The notes below the pieces were generated by a model, which had not been told where the DNA came from, ran no database searches, and saw nothing but the letters and a program-made list of their open reading frames with translations. A stretch of 7,547 nt of DNA from Candidatus Zixiibacteriota bacterium (lineage in GTDB: Bacteria; Zixibacteria; MSB-5A5; JAABVY01; JAHJOQ01). The position numbers and the translations under genes were made by a program. Where the stretch lies: positions 1 through 7,547 of the forward strand of contig JAJRZO010000056.1 in assembly GCA_024275215.1 (NCBI GenBank), read 5' to 3'. Of the stretch, positions 1 through 7,192 are shown piece by piece. How positions within the stretch are numbered: the stretch's first letter is position 1; the number at the start of each line of letters is the position of its first letter.

Positions 1-87
1 CAGCATCATAAAGCCGGATGATTGCTCGACCGACTTCCGTGCAGGTATTAGAGCATCGAGACCTTTTCCCAAAGCTAATTTAGCCAT
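1..87 (-). CDS. parB: ParB chromosome partition protein, N-terminal fragment (cut by window edge)
   Basis: Only the first 29 codons are visible; the gene runs off the left edge. The peptide opens MAKLALGKGLDALIP, the typical ParB N-terminal box (the GLGKGLdaLI-type motif), which in the family binds ParA and stimulates its ATPase. The DNA-binding helix-turn-helix and CTP-binding domains would lie outside the window. ParB binds parS centromere sites, two of which are in this window, and spreads from them to organise the origin region for segregation. The ATG at 87-85 lies inside the end of parA, so the two genes overlap by 8 bp. A strong ribosome binding site inside parA supports this start. 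Family assignment is firm because of the motif and the position directly after parA. Confidence 0.93.
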   Translation of the reverse strand, partial: MAKLALGKGLDALIPARKSVEQSSGFMML

Positions 88-841
88 GACTAAGAAACTC
101 CTCCGCCAACTGCAGATAATTCTGGGCGCCTTTGCTGAGTGCATCATAGAAAACGATCGGTTTTCCAAACGACGGCGCCTCCGACAGCCGGACATTTCGA
201 CTAATTACCGTATTGAAGACCTTGCCATTAAAATACTTACGAGCTTCCTGCTCAACCTGCTGAGACAGCCTCAGCCGTGAATCGTGCATCGTTAGAAGGA
301 TACCTTCGATCTCAAGACCCGGGTTAAGGTTACCTTTCACGAGATCAATCGTCTGTATTAGTTGTCCGAGACCTTCGAGTGCATAGTATTCGCACTGAAT
401 CGGTATCAACACACGATCAGAAGCAACAAGCGCGTTGAGTGTAAGCAGGCTCAGAGATGGGGGACAGTCGATGATAATATAATCGTAATCGTCCCGAACA
501 GGAGAAATAGCATCCCGAAGTCTGCTTTCCCTCGAGTACATTTCGACAAGCTCCACTTCCGCACCTACCAGGTTAATCATCGATGGCACAAGTTTCAAGT
601 GTTCAAGTTCTGTCGGGATAGTCACACTTGCAATGTCAACACCATTGACGACAACATCATATATCGATTTCTCGAGAGTCTGTCTGTCGACTCCCATCCC
701 GCTGGTTGTGTTCGATTGTGGGTCGAAATCAATAACGAGCACTTTCTTTTCTGCGACAGCAATACAGGAGGACAGATTGATAGCGGTAGTAGTTTTCCCT
801 ACACCGCCTTTCTGGTTGGCAATTGCAACCACTTTCGCCAT
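80..841 (-). CDS. parA: ParA chromosome partition ATPase (Soj-type)
   Basis: A 253-residue cytoplasmic ATPase that binds DNA non-specifically as an ATP dimer and drives movement of ParB-parS complexes to separate replicated origins. Visible motifs are the deviant Walker A box KGGVGKTT (residues 11-18, with signature lysine K11 and catalytic K16), the Walker A' strand VLVIDFDPQSN (34-44, D38 and D40), and Walker B YIIIDCPP (121-128, D125). The length is that of chromosomal Soj/ParA proteins (about 250-260 residues); there is no N-terminal helix-turn-helix extension of the plasmid P1/F type. The start is ATG at 841-839 with AGGAGG at 850-855 upstream. It overlaps parB by 8 bp and follows rsmG after 91 bp, where a promoter candidate lies. 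MinD and other deviant Walker ATPases are excluded by the parB neighbour and the parS sites. Confidence 0.97.
   Translation of the reverse strand: MAKVVAIANQKGGVGKTTTAINLSSCIAVAEKKVLVIDFDPQSNTTSGMGVDRQTLEKSIYDVVVNGVDIASVTIPTELEHLKLVPSMINLVGAEVELVEMYSRESRLRDAISPVRDDYDYIIIDCPPSLSLLTLNALVASDRVLIPIQCEYYALEGLGQLIQTIDLVKGNLNPGLEIEGILLTMHDSRLRLSQQVEQEARKYFNGKVFNTVISRNVRLSEAPSFGKPIVFYDALSKGAQNYLQLAEEFLSHG
98..104 (-). promoter_or_regulatory. Ribosome binding site of parB, inside parA
   Basis: On the minus strand this reads GGAGGAG, ten bases before the parB ATG (87-85). It lies within the last codons of parA. It fixes the parB start and shows that parB is translated from the parA message, which would keep ParA and ParB levels in step. 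Confidence 0.75.
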
Positions 842-894
842 GAAATGACCCTCCTATCTGTCTAAAACACTACGAAGTAGCAGCTTGAGCCTCT

Positions 895-923
895 TTTATA
901 ACAGCATGTCAAATCAGGTTCAA
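895..923 (-). promoter_or_regulatory. Candidate sigma-70-type promoter for parAB
   Basis: On the minus strand a -35-like TTGAAC (923-918) and a -10-like TATAAA (900-895) are separated by 17 bp, in the 91-bp gap between rsmG and parA. A perfect TTGACA is also present at 912-907, but nothing resembling a -10 box lies 16-18 bp after it. If used, this promoter would give parAB its own transcription with a leader of roughly 45 bases. This is sequence match only. Confidence 0.45.
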
Positions 924-932
924 CACAAACTT

Positions 933-1604
933 TTATTTTCTGTAAATCATTGCAAGATGAAGACTCGTATCGAATCCCGGAAGGGTATAGGGAAGCCTGA
1001 GAATATCCGAAAGCTCAGGATACCGCTTTACTGATGACATGATCCTGTTGTCGATCTCACGTCCCTGGAAGATTGCCAGCCAGCCTCCCGTATTAAGCCA
1101 TCGTCTCGATCTCCTGATGACAGCGTCATGAGAACCAAGCGCTTTGGCAATCACGAAATCTACATTCGGATCAAGCGTTACCTGCCTGAAATCTTCGGCG
1201 ATGAATTCAGCATTGATTCCGAGCTTCGATAACGCCTCGCGCTGAAAAGTGATCTTGCGCGGGGCTGAATCAAGGGAAATCAGATCAATAGCAGGGAAAA
1301 GAAGCTTGAGCGCTATACCGGGGAAACCTGCTCCGCTCCCAATATCGAGAAGCCGGCACCCCGGAAGCAGTGAAAGAATTGATCCGACTGACGCCGAATC
1401 GACAATCTGCTTCACGACTTCATACTCAGGAGAACGCTGAGAAACAAGGTGCAAAACTCCGTTTTGCTCAAGAATCAACTCCCCGAATCGTTCGAGTTTT
1501 TCAGCGACAGACTGTAATGGTGAGACTGGGAGGTCACTCAACAGAGTATGCAGTTTGTCCCGCCAGCAGGATTTCCAGTCAGACGTTTCACGTGAAACGA
1601 GCAT
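933..1604 (-). CDS. rsmG: 16S rRNA (guanine-N7) methyltransferase RsmG
   Basis: A 223-residue S-adenosylmethionine-dependent enzyme (formerly GidB) that methylates N7 of the 16S rRNA guanine known as G527 in E. coli; loss of this mark gives low-level streptomycin resistance in several bacteria. The methyltransferase fold is shown by motif I, LLDIGSGAGFPG (residues 85-96), followed by an acidic strand end near D112. The C-terminal LPGF...HLAMIYRK matches the family end. It is slightly longer than E. coli RsmG (207). The usual Arg-Ala pair after the motif IV strand is Lys-Ala here (K154-A155), so the sequence is somewhat divergent. The start is ATG at 1604; an in-frame stop lies 11 codons upstream and no other start is close. 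There is no clear ribosome binding site, so coupling to mnmG (37 bp upstream) is likely. Codons 3-7 contain a parS site. Confidence 0.95.
   Translation of the reverse strand: MLVSRETSDWKSCWRDKLHTLLSDLPVSPLQSVAEKLERFGELILEQNGVLHLVSQRSPEYEVVKQIVDSASVGSILSLLPGCRLLDIGSGAGFPGIALKLLFPAIDLISLDSAPRKITFQREALSKLGINAEFIAEDFRQVTLDPNVDFVIAKALGSHDAVIRRSRRWLNTGGWLAIFQGREIDNRIMSSVKRYPELSDILRLPYTLPGFDTSLHLAMIYRK
1584..1599. promoter_or_regulatory. parS site embedded in the rsmG start
   Basis: The sequence is CGTTTCACGTGAAACG, a perfect 16-bp inverted repeat. Its inner 14 bases (1585-1598) are identical to the core of the bacterial parS consensus TGTTTCACGTGAAACA; only the outermost pair differs, and it keeps the symmetry. 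ParB would bind here as a dimer. The site lies in rsmG codons 3-7 and encodes Val-Ser-Arg-Glu-Thr. A parS site in or near rsmG is known in several phyla, and its closeness to parAB supports function. Confidence 0.93.
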
Positions 1605-1641
1605 AGGCGCTAAATCAGTAAACTGTTGAAGTTCAGATTAT

Positions 1642-3492
1642 TCAGATTGCAGCCAGACGTTTAAGATGCACCATCAGGACACTGATATCGCCGGGGCTGA
1701 CGCCTGAAATCCTCGAAGCCTGTCCGAGAGAACCGGGTCTGAGACGACTCAGCTTTTCTTTAGCCTCAGTCTTCAGACCCGTCAGGTCATCGTATGGGAA
1801 TGAATCGGGAATCGCGAGATGTTCAAGTTTCCTGAATCTCTCGATCTCGCGCCATTGCTGCCTGAGATAACCGCTGTATGTTATTCTGATCCCTATTCCC
1901 TGCTTGACATCTTCGGGTAGCGAACTCAAACGAGAATCATGCCGTTCAATATCGGCAAGCTTTGTCGAGGGCATTCTCAGTGCGGTAGCAAGAGGAATCT
2001 TTCGCCTGCCATTCTCGCTCTGGTCATCGAATAGTTCTCTCGCAGATACGAGAACAGTTTCAAGCCGTTCAGATTCTTCTCTAATCATCTGTACCCGCTT
2101 TGTTTCCCTACAATATATATTTTCAGGAATCAATCCGAATTGAAAACCGTATTCGATCAATCTCTCGGCGGCATTATCCTCGCGAAGCGAAAGCCGGTAT
2201 TCGGCACGCGAAGTAAACATCCGATACGGTTCTTCCGTCGACTTGGTTGCAAGATCATCAAGCAGGACTCCGATATATGCCTGTGATCTGTCGAGTCTGA
2301 ATTCCGGCTCTCCGCGCAATTTGAGAACAGCATTGATACCAGACATAATTCCCTGTGCTGCAGCCTCTTCATAACCTGAAGTGCCATTGATCTGTCCCGC
2401 GAAATAGAGACCGTCGATCAGTTTTGTTTCAGTAGTCTGCCTGATCTGGTAAGGGAAAAAGAAATCATACTCTACGGCATAGCCGGGAACTGTGATCTCA
2501 GCTTTTTCCAGGCCGGGAATTGTCCTGATCGCACGAAGCTGTATGTCCTCCGGCAGGCTGGTAGAGAATCCGTTCGGATATATTTCATCGGTGTCGTTTC
2601 CCTCCGGCTCGAGGAATAACTGGTGCCGTGGTTTATCGCTGAATCTTACGATCTTGTCTTCGATAGACGGACAATAGCGAGGACCGATGCCTTTGATGCG
2701 CCCGGAGAAGAGCGCCGACTTACGGATATTATCCCTGATAAAGCTGTGCGTTGCTTCATTAGTGTATGTGATCCAGCAACTTGCTGTGTTTGCTCCGGGA
2801 GAGGTCGATCTGACTGAGAATGGGGGAAACATCTTGTCGCCGAATTGTTCTTCGAGAACATCGAAATCAATTGTCGCGCCATCGAGACGGGGGGGAGTTC
2901 CGGTCTTGAGCCTTCCAGCTTTGAAGCCGAGACTTTGAAGCTGATCGGAGAGACCGACCGATGGTTCCTCATCGATCCGCCCCGCCGTGCGGCTTTTATT
3001 GCCGATATGAATGACTCCATTCAGGAATGTTCCGCCGGTAAGAATCACAGCTTTGCATGGAATCGTCTTGCCACCTGCAAGTTCCACGTTTTTGACAGAG
3101 CCGCCCGATGCACCGATAGAAACAACGGCATCCTCGATGACCTCGATATTCTCACTGTTATGAACAACTTGTCGCATATAATCGCGATAGGCGATCCTGT
3201 CCGCCTGCGCCCGGGATGACCAGACGGCGGGACCTTTCGACAAGTTGAGTCTGCGGAACTGAATGCCGGTGCGATCTATCGCCAATCCCATTTCACCGCC
3301 GAGGGCATCGAGTTCTTTGACAAGCTGTCCCTTGGCAAGTCCTCCGATTGCGGGATTGCATGACATCTGCCCGATGCGATCCTCGCGGAGTGTTACAAGC
3401 GCAACGCCGCAACCCATCCGTGCGGCAGCAAGAGCGGCCTCGATCCCGGCGTGTCCGCCGCCGACAACGACTATGTCAAACGATCCTGTCAT
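1642..3492 (-). CDS. mnmG: tRNA uridine-5-carboxymethylaminomethyl synthesis enzyme MnmG
   Basis: An FAD-dependent cytoplasmic enzyme (formerly GidA) that, with MnmE, installs the carboxymethylaminomethyl or aminomethyl group at wobble U34 of certain tRNAs, using methylenetetrahydrofolate. Numbering from ATG, the 616-residue protein has the FAD-binding GGGHAG (11-16), the conserved cysteine in CNPAIGG (C45), KTGTPPR (196-202), the family signature GPRYCPSIEDK (270-280, C274) and the second signature AGQINGTSGYEEA (365-377). The two cysteines correspond to the catalytically important E. coli C47 and C277. Length is close to E. coli (629), so this is full-length MnmG and not the shorter TrmFO. 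I chose ATG at 3492 because AGGA (3503-3506) is ten bases upstream; an in-frame GTG at 3498 would add two residues but sits only four bases from that site. parS lies just upstream, and rsmG follows after 37 bp. Confidence 0.97.
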   Translation of the reverse strand: MTGSFDIVVVGGGHAGIEAALAAARMGCGVALVTLREDRIGQMSCNPAIGGLAKGQLVKELDALGGEMGLAIDRTGIQFRRLNLSKGPAVWSSRAQADRIAYRDYMRQVVHNSENIEVIEDAVVSIGASGGSVKNVELAGGKTIPCKAVILTGGTFLNGVIHIGNKSRTAGRIDEEPSVGLSDQLQSLGFKAGRLKTGTPPRLDGATIDFDVLEEQFGDKMFPPFSVRSTSPGANTASCWITYTNEATHSFIRDNIRKSALFSGRIKGIGPRYCPSIEDKIVRFSDKPRHQLFLEPEGNDTDEIYPNGFSTSLPEDIQLRAIRTIPGLEKAEITVPGYAVEYDFFFPYQIRQTTETKLIDGLYFAGQINGTSGYEEAAAQGIMSGINAVLKLRGEPEFRLDRSQAYIGVLLDDLATKSTEEPYRMFTSRAEYRLSLREDNAAERLIEYGFQFGLIPENIYCRETKRVQMIREESERLETVLVSARELFDDQSENGRRKIPLATALRMPSTKLADIERHDSRLSSLPEDVKQGIGIRITYSGYLRQQWREIERFRKLEHLAIPDSFPYDDLTGLKTEAKEKLSRLRPGSLGQASRISGVSPGDISVLMVHLKRLAAI

Positions 3493-3541
3493 CGACACAA
3501 CATCCTGAATTACAAAAAGATAATACTACTTTATTCACTCT

Positions 3542-3557
3542 TGTTTCACGTGAAACA
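3542..3557. promoter_or_regulatory. Perfect consensus parS site between mnmE and mnmG
   Basis: The sequence is TGTTTCACGTGAAACA, an exact match over all 16 bp to the classical Bacillus-type parS consensus and a perfect palindrome. It fills part of the gap between the mnmE stop (3561-3563) and the mnmG start, four bases after the mnmE stop on the transcribed strand. ParB would nucleate here. It is centred about 1.96 kb from the second parS site in rsmG and about 3.5 kb from the parB start. Confidence 0.96.
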
Positions 3558-3560
3558 AAA

Positions 3561-4961
3561 CTATTTGCCAATACAAAACCGGCTGAATATCTGATTCAAT
3601 ACATCATCCGGCGCGATCTTCCCGACAATCAATCCGAGTTGATCGGTTGCATGTCTCAGTTCAAATGCCACCAACTCCAGGCCGCGATTCTCTCGAAGAG
3701 TATCAATCGCCGCACGCAGCTTCGAGTGTGATTTGCTCAGGGCATCCCTGTGACGAGCCGATGAAATCCTGATCTCGTCTTTTTCGGGAAGCCTGCCATC
3801 AGGAAACGCCTGGCGAATCAATACCTTTTTCAGCGACCCGATTCCCTCGCCGGTGACCGCGGAAATATATTGAACATCTTCAGGAAGTAAAGACCTGATT
3901 GCATTGATTCTGTCATAAGCTATAGCGTCAATCTTGTTCAGTACACGAATCACTGTCTTGTCTTGCGCCAATTCAGACAATTCTCGAATAAGTTTATCAG
4001 GGCTGTCTGACAATCCATCGACAATGCCAATCAGAACATCTGAGTTGCCGATCTTTTCCATGCTTCTCTCAACGGCTTCCCTGTCTATGGGATCCGATGT
4101 ATCATGTATCCCCGCAGTATCGGTCAGCTCCACCATCAGGCCGTCGATACTGACCGTTTCCGAAACAGCGTCTCTCGTAGTACCGGGTCGTGATGTCACG
4201 ATAGTTCTCTCATGATTGAGAAGATAATTGAAAAGAGACGACTTGCCCGCATTGGGCGCCCCGACAATGGCTACAACGAGACCATCCTTCAGAATCCTGC
4301 CGCTTTCAAACGACTCGACGAGCAATTCAATTTTCTCGCAAGCAATAGACATCGAGTCTTGTATCTGGTCGAAATGGGAACGATCGATCTCCTCATCAGG
4401 AAAGTCAGTGTACGCTTCGACAAGCGAAAGTGATTGTAATAATTTATCGCGCAATGAATTGACAATCTCAGAAATTCTGCCTTCAAGCTGCGAGATGGCG
4501 ACCTGATGACTCAATTCCGTGTCAGCCGAAATAAGATCCGCAACCGCTTCCGCCTGAGAGAGATCGAGCCGTCCATTCATAAATGCTCGTAAAGTAAATT
4601 CGCCCGGTTCCGCAATCCTCGCTCCGCAACGCACAAGCAACTCGACAAGTTTTGTGGAAATAAACGGGCTGCCGTGAGTCGAGAATTCGACAGTATCCTC
4701 GCGAGTATATGATCGAGGCTCCCACATGGTAACTGCTATGACATCGTCGAGATGCTTTCCCGATTTCGGATCTATGATCTTTCCATAGTGTGCTGTATGA
4801 GATGCAGCAGTTGAAAGGCGAATTGCACCATCGAAAACACGATCAGCAATAACTCTTGCATCGGGTCCGGAAAGGCGCACAACATGTATGCCTCCCTTTC
4901 CGAGCGGAGTCGCTATGGCAGCGATAGTATCGCTATTTGTTTCGTTTGGGTTGTTTGACAT
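3561..4961 (-). CDS. mnmE: tRNA modification GTPase MnmE
   Basis: A 466-residue GTPase (formerly TrmE/ThdF) that partners MnmG in modifying tRNA wobble U34. The N-terminal tetrahydrofolate-binding domain starts with DTIAAIATP (11-19) and includes FTLRAFMNGRLDLSQAEA (122-139). The inserted G domain shows the P-loop GAPNAGKSS (234-242), GTTRDAV (260-266), DTAG (281-284) and NKID (342-345). The protein ends in FCIGK (462-466), the invariant tail whose cysteine (C463) is essential in E. coli. All elements are intact. The start is ATG at 4961, inside the end of yidC (29-bp overlap); no ribosome binding site is evident, so translation probably depends on ribosomes finishing yidC. The next gene, mnmG, is its functional partner. 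Confidence 0.97.
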   Translation of the reverse strand: MSNNPNETNSDTIAAIATPLGKGGIHVVRLSGPDARVIADRVFDGAIRLSTAASHTAHYGKIIDPKSGKHLDDVIAVTMWEPRSYTREDTVEFSTHGSPFISTKLVELLVRCGARIAEPGEFTLRAFMNGRLDLSQAEAVADLISADTELSHQVAISQLEGRISEIVNSLRDKLLQSLSLVEAYTDFPDEEIDRSHFDQIQDSMSIACEKIELLVESFESGRILKDGLVVAIVGAPNAGKSSLFNYLLNHERTIVTSRPGTTRDAVSETVSIDGLMVELTDTAGIHDTSDPIDREAVERSMEKIGNSDVLIGIVDGLSDSPDKLIRELSELAQDKTVIRVLNKIDAIAYDRINAIRSLLPEDVQYISAVTGEGIGSLKKVLIRQAFPDGRLPEKDEIRISSARHRDALSKSHSKLRAAIDTLRENRGLELVAFELRHATDQLGLIVGKIAPDDVLNQIFSRFCIGK

Positions 4962-6618
4962 CGGCTACCGGTACAGCTGCGGAAGTGACGGGCAGATGCC
5001 TCTTGTGAACGAAGACTGCTTCTAACAAACCAAGGAAGTTGAACAAAGTCCAGTAGAGGACCAGCCCGGATGGGAACGAGATTCCCCACCAGAGGAATAG
5101 TGCAGGAAAGATATATACCATCATCTTCTGCTTGGGATCTTTCATCGTAATCTTCTGCTGAACAAACATCGTTACAGCCATGATAACCGGAAGAATGTAA
5201 AGCTGATCCGGTTGAGAAAGATCCTGCATCCAAAAGACAAATGGCGCTCCTCTGAATTCAATCGTACTGCGAAAGACTGTAAACAGGCCATAGAAAATCG
5301 GAATCTGAGGCAGCATAGGAAGACACCCGCCAATCGGGTTGACTTTTTCCTGCTTGTACAGCTTCATGATCTCCTGATTCATCTTTTGCGGATCTTTCTT
5401 GTACTTTTCCCTGATCTCAGTCATCAACGGCTGGATTGTCTGCATCTTGCGCATTGATTTCATTGACATCAGGCTGAGCGGCGAGAAAATTACTTTAATG
5501 AGAAGTGTGAAAATAATAATGACCACGCCATAATTAGGGATGTACTGATGAACCAGCACAAGAAACCATGTTATGAATTTTGAGAATGGGCGTATGATCG
5601 ACCAGCCGAGATCAAGCGTGTTCTCAAGATCATTGCCATACTCGCTCAGGATATTGTAGTCGAGCGGGCCGAGGTAGACAGTGTAGGCATCGAAAAGATT
5701 GTCACGCTCACCGAGACGCATCTTGAGGGCTATACCGATATGGGTGTAACCAGTGATGCCTCTCTTTTCGTCATGCGGTTTACGTGAGCCATTGATCCGC
5801 ATGCCGGCGGCATCACGAGTCTGTGGCATCAATGCAACAGTGAAATACTTGGAACGTGTTGATATCCAATCAACTACACCGTCAAGGTCTTCTGTGATGC
5901 GGTTGTTGTCATCAAAATCATTGAATTTTTCGAGGTCATTGCCGAGCATCGCGTATGCCTTGAAACTCTTCAGATCGGCATTGATTTTCTTCTCAGTCGG
6001 TTCGAGTCCCGGCTCGTAATATATTTCATAGAAGTCTTTCAGATTGAGCGAGCCGATGTCGTCGATATCCAGTTCAAGATCGAACGAGTATTTGTCACCA
6101 AAGAATCTATAGGTTTTAACGAGGGTTTCACCAGTCGGGAAAACACAGGTAAACGTGAGATTCTCGGATTCCGATCCCGTCAAAGTGATATTGGATTTGT
6201 CAACGCTGAAACCTAAACCCTCAAGGGTCAACTTACCCCGATTAAACCTGAGATTGGGAACGGCCAGCCCGTTCGAGTGAACCATCTCAATCGGTTCACC
6301 ATCAGGATAGTTGAATTTCTTCAGAATAAAACTAATCAAACCGGCGCCGCGATTCGTAAGAGTGGCTTTGTATAAGTCAGTTTCAACAGTCACGAGTTCT
6401 TCAGGAATAGTATCCGTTACAGCGCGGAGTGTGTCGCGCTTCGGTTCGACCGGAGGCTCGACAGTCTTGTCTGCGATATGAGTAGTATCATAACTGACTG
6501 CCGTTGTGTCAGTTGCCGTTGCCGGCGGCATCTGACGCTGCTGTGGTGACATGAACACCATCCAGCCGACGAATACAAGCCCGATTAAGAGCAATCCGAT
6601 TGTATAGTTTCGATCCAT
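4933..6618 (-). CDS. yidC: Membrane protein insertase YidC (diderm type)
   Basis: A 561-residue inner-membrane insertase of the Oxa1/YidC family, acting alone or with SecYEG. A first membrane segment (about residues 6-23) follows the short N-terminus MDRNY. A Pro/Thr-rich linker (about 25-75) and a large periplasmic beta domain (about 78-325) come next, the arrangement of Gram-negative YidC and absent from Bacillus SpoIIIJ. The conserved insertase core follows, with membrane segments near 346-381, 434-451, 471-488 and 500-535 and a charged cytoplasmic hairpin at about 385-425 ending in EKVNPIGGCLPML. The groove position that is Arg in E. coli (R366) aligns with K375 in TLLIK. The C-terminus is short and basic (KQPKRNK). 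The start is ATG at 6618 with AGGA just upstream, six bases after yidD. The final 29 bp overlap mnmE. Confidence 0.97.
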   Translation of the reverse strand: MDRNYTIGLLLIGLVFVGWMVFMSPQQRQMPPATATDTTAVSYDTTHIADKTVEPPVEPKRDTLRAVTDTIPEELVTVETDLYKATLTNRGAGLISFILKKFNYPDGEPIEMVHSNGLAVPNLRFNRGKLTLEGLGFSVDKSNITLTGSESENLTFTCVFPTGETLVKTYRFFGDKYSFDLELDIDDIGSLNLKDFYEIYYEPGLEPTEKKINADLKSFKAYAMLGNDLEKFNDFDDNNRITEDLDGVVDWISTRSKYFTVALMPQTRDAAGMRINGSRKPHDEKRGITGYTHIGIALKMRLGERDNLFDAYTVYLGPLDYNILSEYGNDLENTLDLGWSIIRPFSKFITWFLVLVHQYIPNYGVVIIIFTLLIKVIFSPLSLMSMKSMRKMQTIQPLMTEIREKYKKDPQKMNQEIMKLYKQEKVNPIGGCLPMLPQIPIFYGLFTVFRSTIEFRGAPFVFWMQDLSQPDQLYILPVIMAVTMFVQQKITMKDPKQKMMVYIFPALFLWWGISFPSGLVLYWTLFNFLGLLEAVFVHKRHLPVTSAAVPVADVKQPKRNK

Positions 6619-6624
6619 GATTTC

Positions 6625-6846
6625 CTACTTCACCGGGTCATAGCCGCCATCGTTGAAAGGATGGCACCGCAGAATCCTGCGTGTTGCCATGAGGGAACCT
6701 TTCAGAGGACCATATTTCCTGAGAGCATCGACAGCGTAATGCGAACAGGATGGCTCGAACCTGCACGTCGGGCCGAGCAACGGCGAAATCGTGTACTGGT
6801 AGACCCTGATTAACAATATGAGCGGGAAACTGAGCGCTTTACGCAT
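6625..6846 (-). CDS. yidD: Membrane protein insertion efficiency factor YidD
   Basis: A 73-residue protein with the hallmarks of YidD: an amphipathic, hydrophobic N-terminus (about 5-24), then CRFEPSCSHYA (28-38) and RCHPFNDGGYDPV (60-72) with conserved cysteines C28, C34 and C61. In E. coli it associates with the inner face of the membrane and aids insertion of YidC-dependent proteins. The length is normal (70-85 in the family). The start is ATG at 6846-6844, overlapping the rnpA end by 8 bp, with AGGA ten bases upstream. The place between rnpA and yidC is the standard one. Confidence 0.97.
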   Translation of the reverse strand: MRKALSFPLILLIRVYQYTISPLLGPTCRFEPSCSHYAVDALRKYGPLKGSLMATRRILRCHPFNDGGYDPVK

Positions 6847-7192
6847 TTTTCAGGAATCCTGTTATATCTGATTCGACAATTGCGGAGACATTGCCTTCCG
6901 GTGCATATTTGACTCTGATTACAGCTCGCAACCCGTTGTCAAACATATCCAGACGCAGCCTGATCGCCTCCCGAACAACCCTCTTAAGCCTGTTTCTTGT
7001 GACGGCAATACCGATACGCTTTGGAGTCCTGATACAGAATTGCTTGCACAGGTCATCCTCAGTCACGAATCTTATGTCCAGCAGTCGTCCGGAATACCTT
7101 GATCCCGTCGTCACAATTCGTTTGATCAGCGGGCTTTTCTTCAGGCTGAATTCCCGGCCGAACCTGAGATTACCTGACTTTCCTGGGGACAC
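6839..7192 (-). CDS. rnpA: Ribonuclease P protein component
   Basis: A 117-residue basic protein that joins the catalytic RNA (rnpB, not in this window) to cut 5' leaders from precursor tRNAs. The family pattern is seen in the N-terminal FGREFSLKK (11-19) and in the signature KRIGIAVTRNRLKRVVREA (58-76), which includes the RNR motif. Length is typical. The start is GTG at 7192-7190, inside rpmH. An in-frame TGA at 7201-7199 rules out a longer form, and no ATG, GTG or TTG follows within the first part of the protein. No ribosome binding site stands at a normal distance, so coupling to rpmH translation is likely. The match to the family is moderate rather than strong, but the gene order makes the call safe. 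Confidence 0.94.
   Translation of the reverse strand: MSPGKSGNLRFGREFSLKKSPLIKRIVTTGSRYSGRLLDIRFVTEDDLCKQFCIRTPKRIGIAVTRNRLKRVVREAIRLRLDMFDNGLRAVIRVKYAPEGNVSAIVESDITGFLKNA

Noticed and set aside
362..865. Plus-strand open frame of 167 codons opposite parA
   Set aside because: It is antisense to the intact parA, and its protein is cysteine- and histidine-rich without a recognisable pattern.
866..882. Possible small hairpin (CTAC-TTC-GTAG) followed by TTTT before parA
   Set aside because: Only four Watson-Crick pairs plus wobbles, and it would lie in the parA leader between the candidate promoter and the ribosome binding site; too weak to call a terminator or attenuator.
2646..3219. Open frames of about 124 codons on both strands within mnmG
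   Set aside because: They are shadows of the full-length, intact mnmG reading frame, which carries all family signatures.
3515..3548. Promoter for mnmG using TATTAT at 3525-3520
   Set aside because: No acceptable -35 box lies 16-18 bp upstream; that stretch is parS itself.
3542..3557. The inverted repeat after the mnmE stop as a terminator
   Set aside because: It has no loop and no T-tract on the transcribed side, and it matches the parS consensus exactly.
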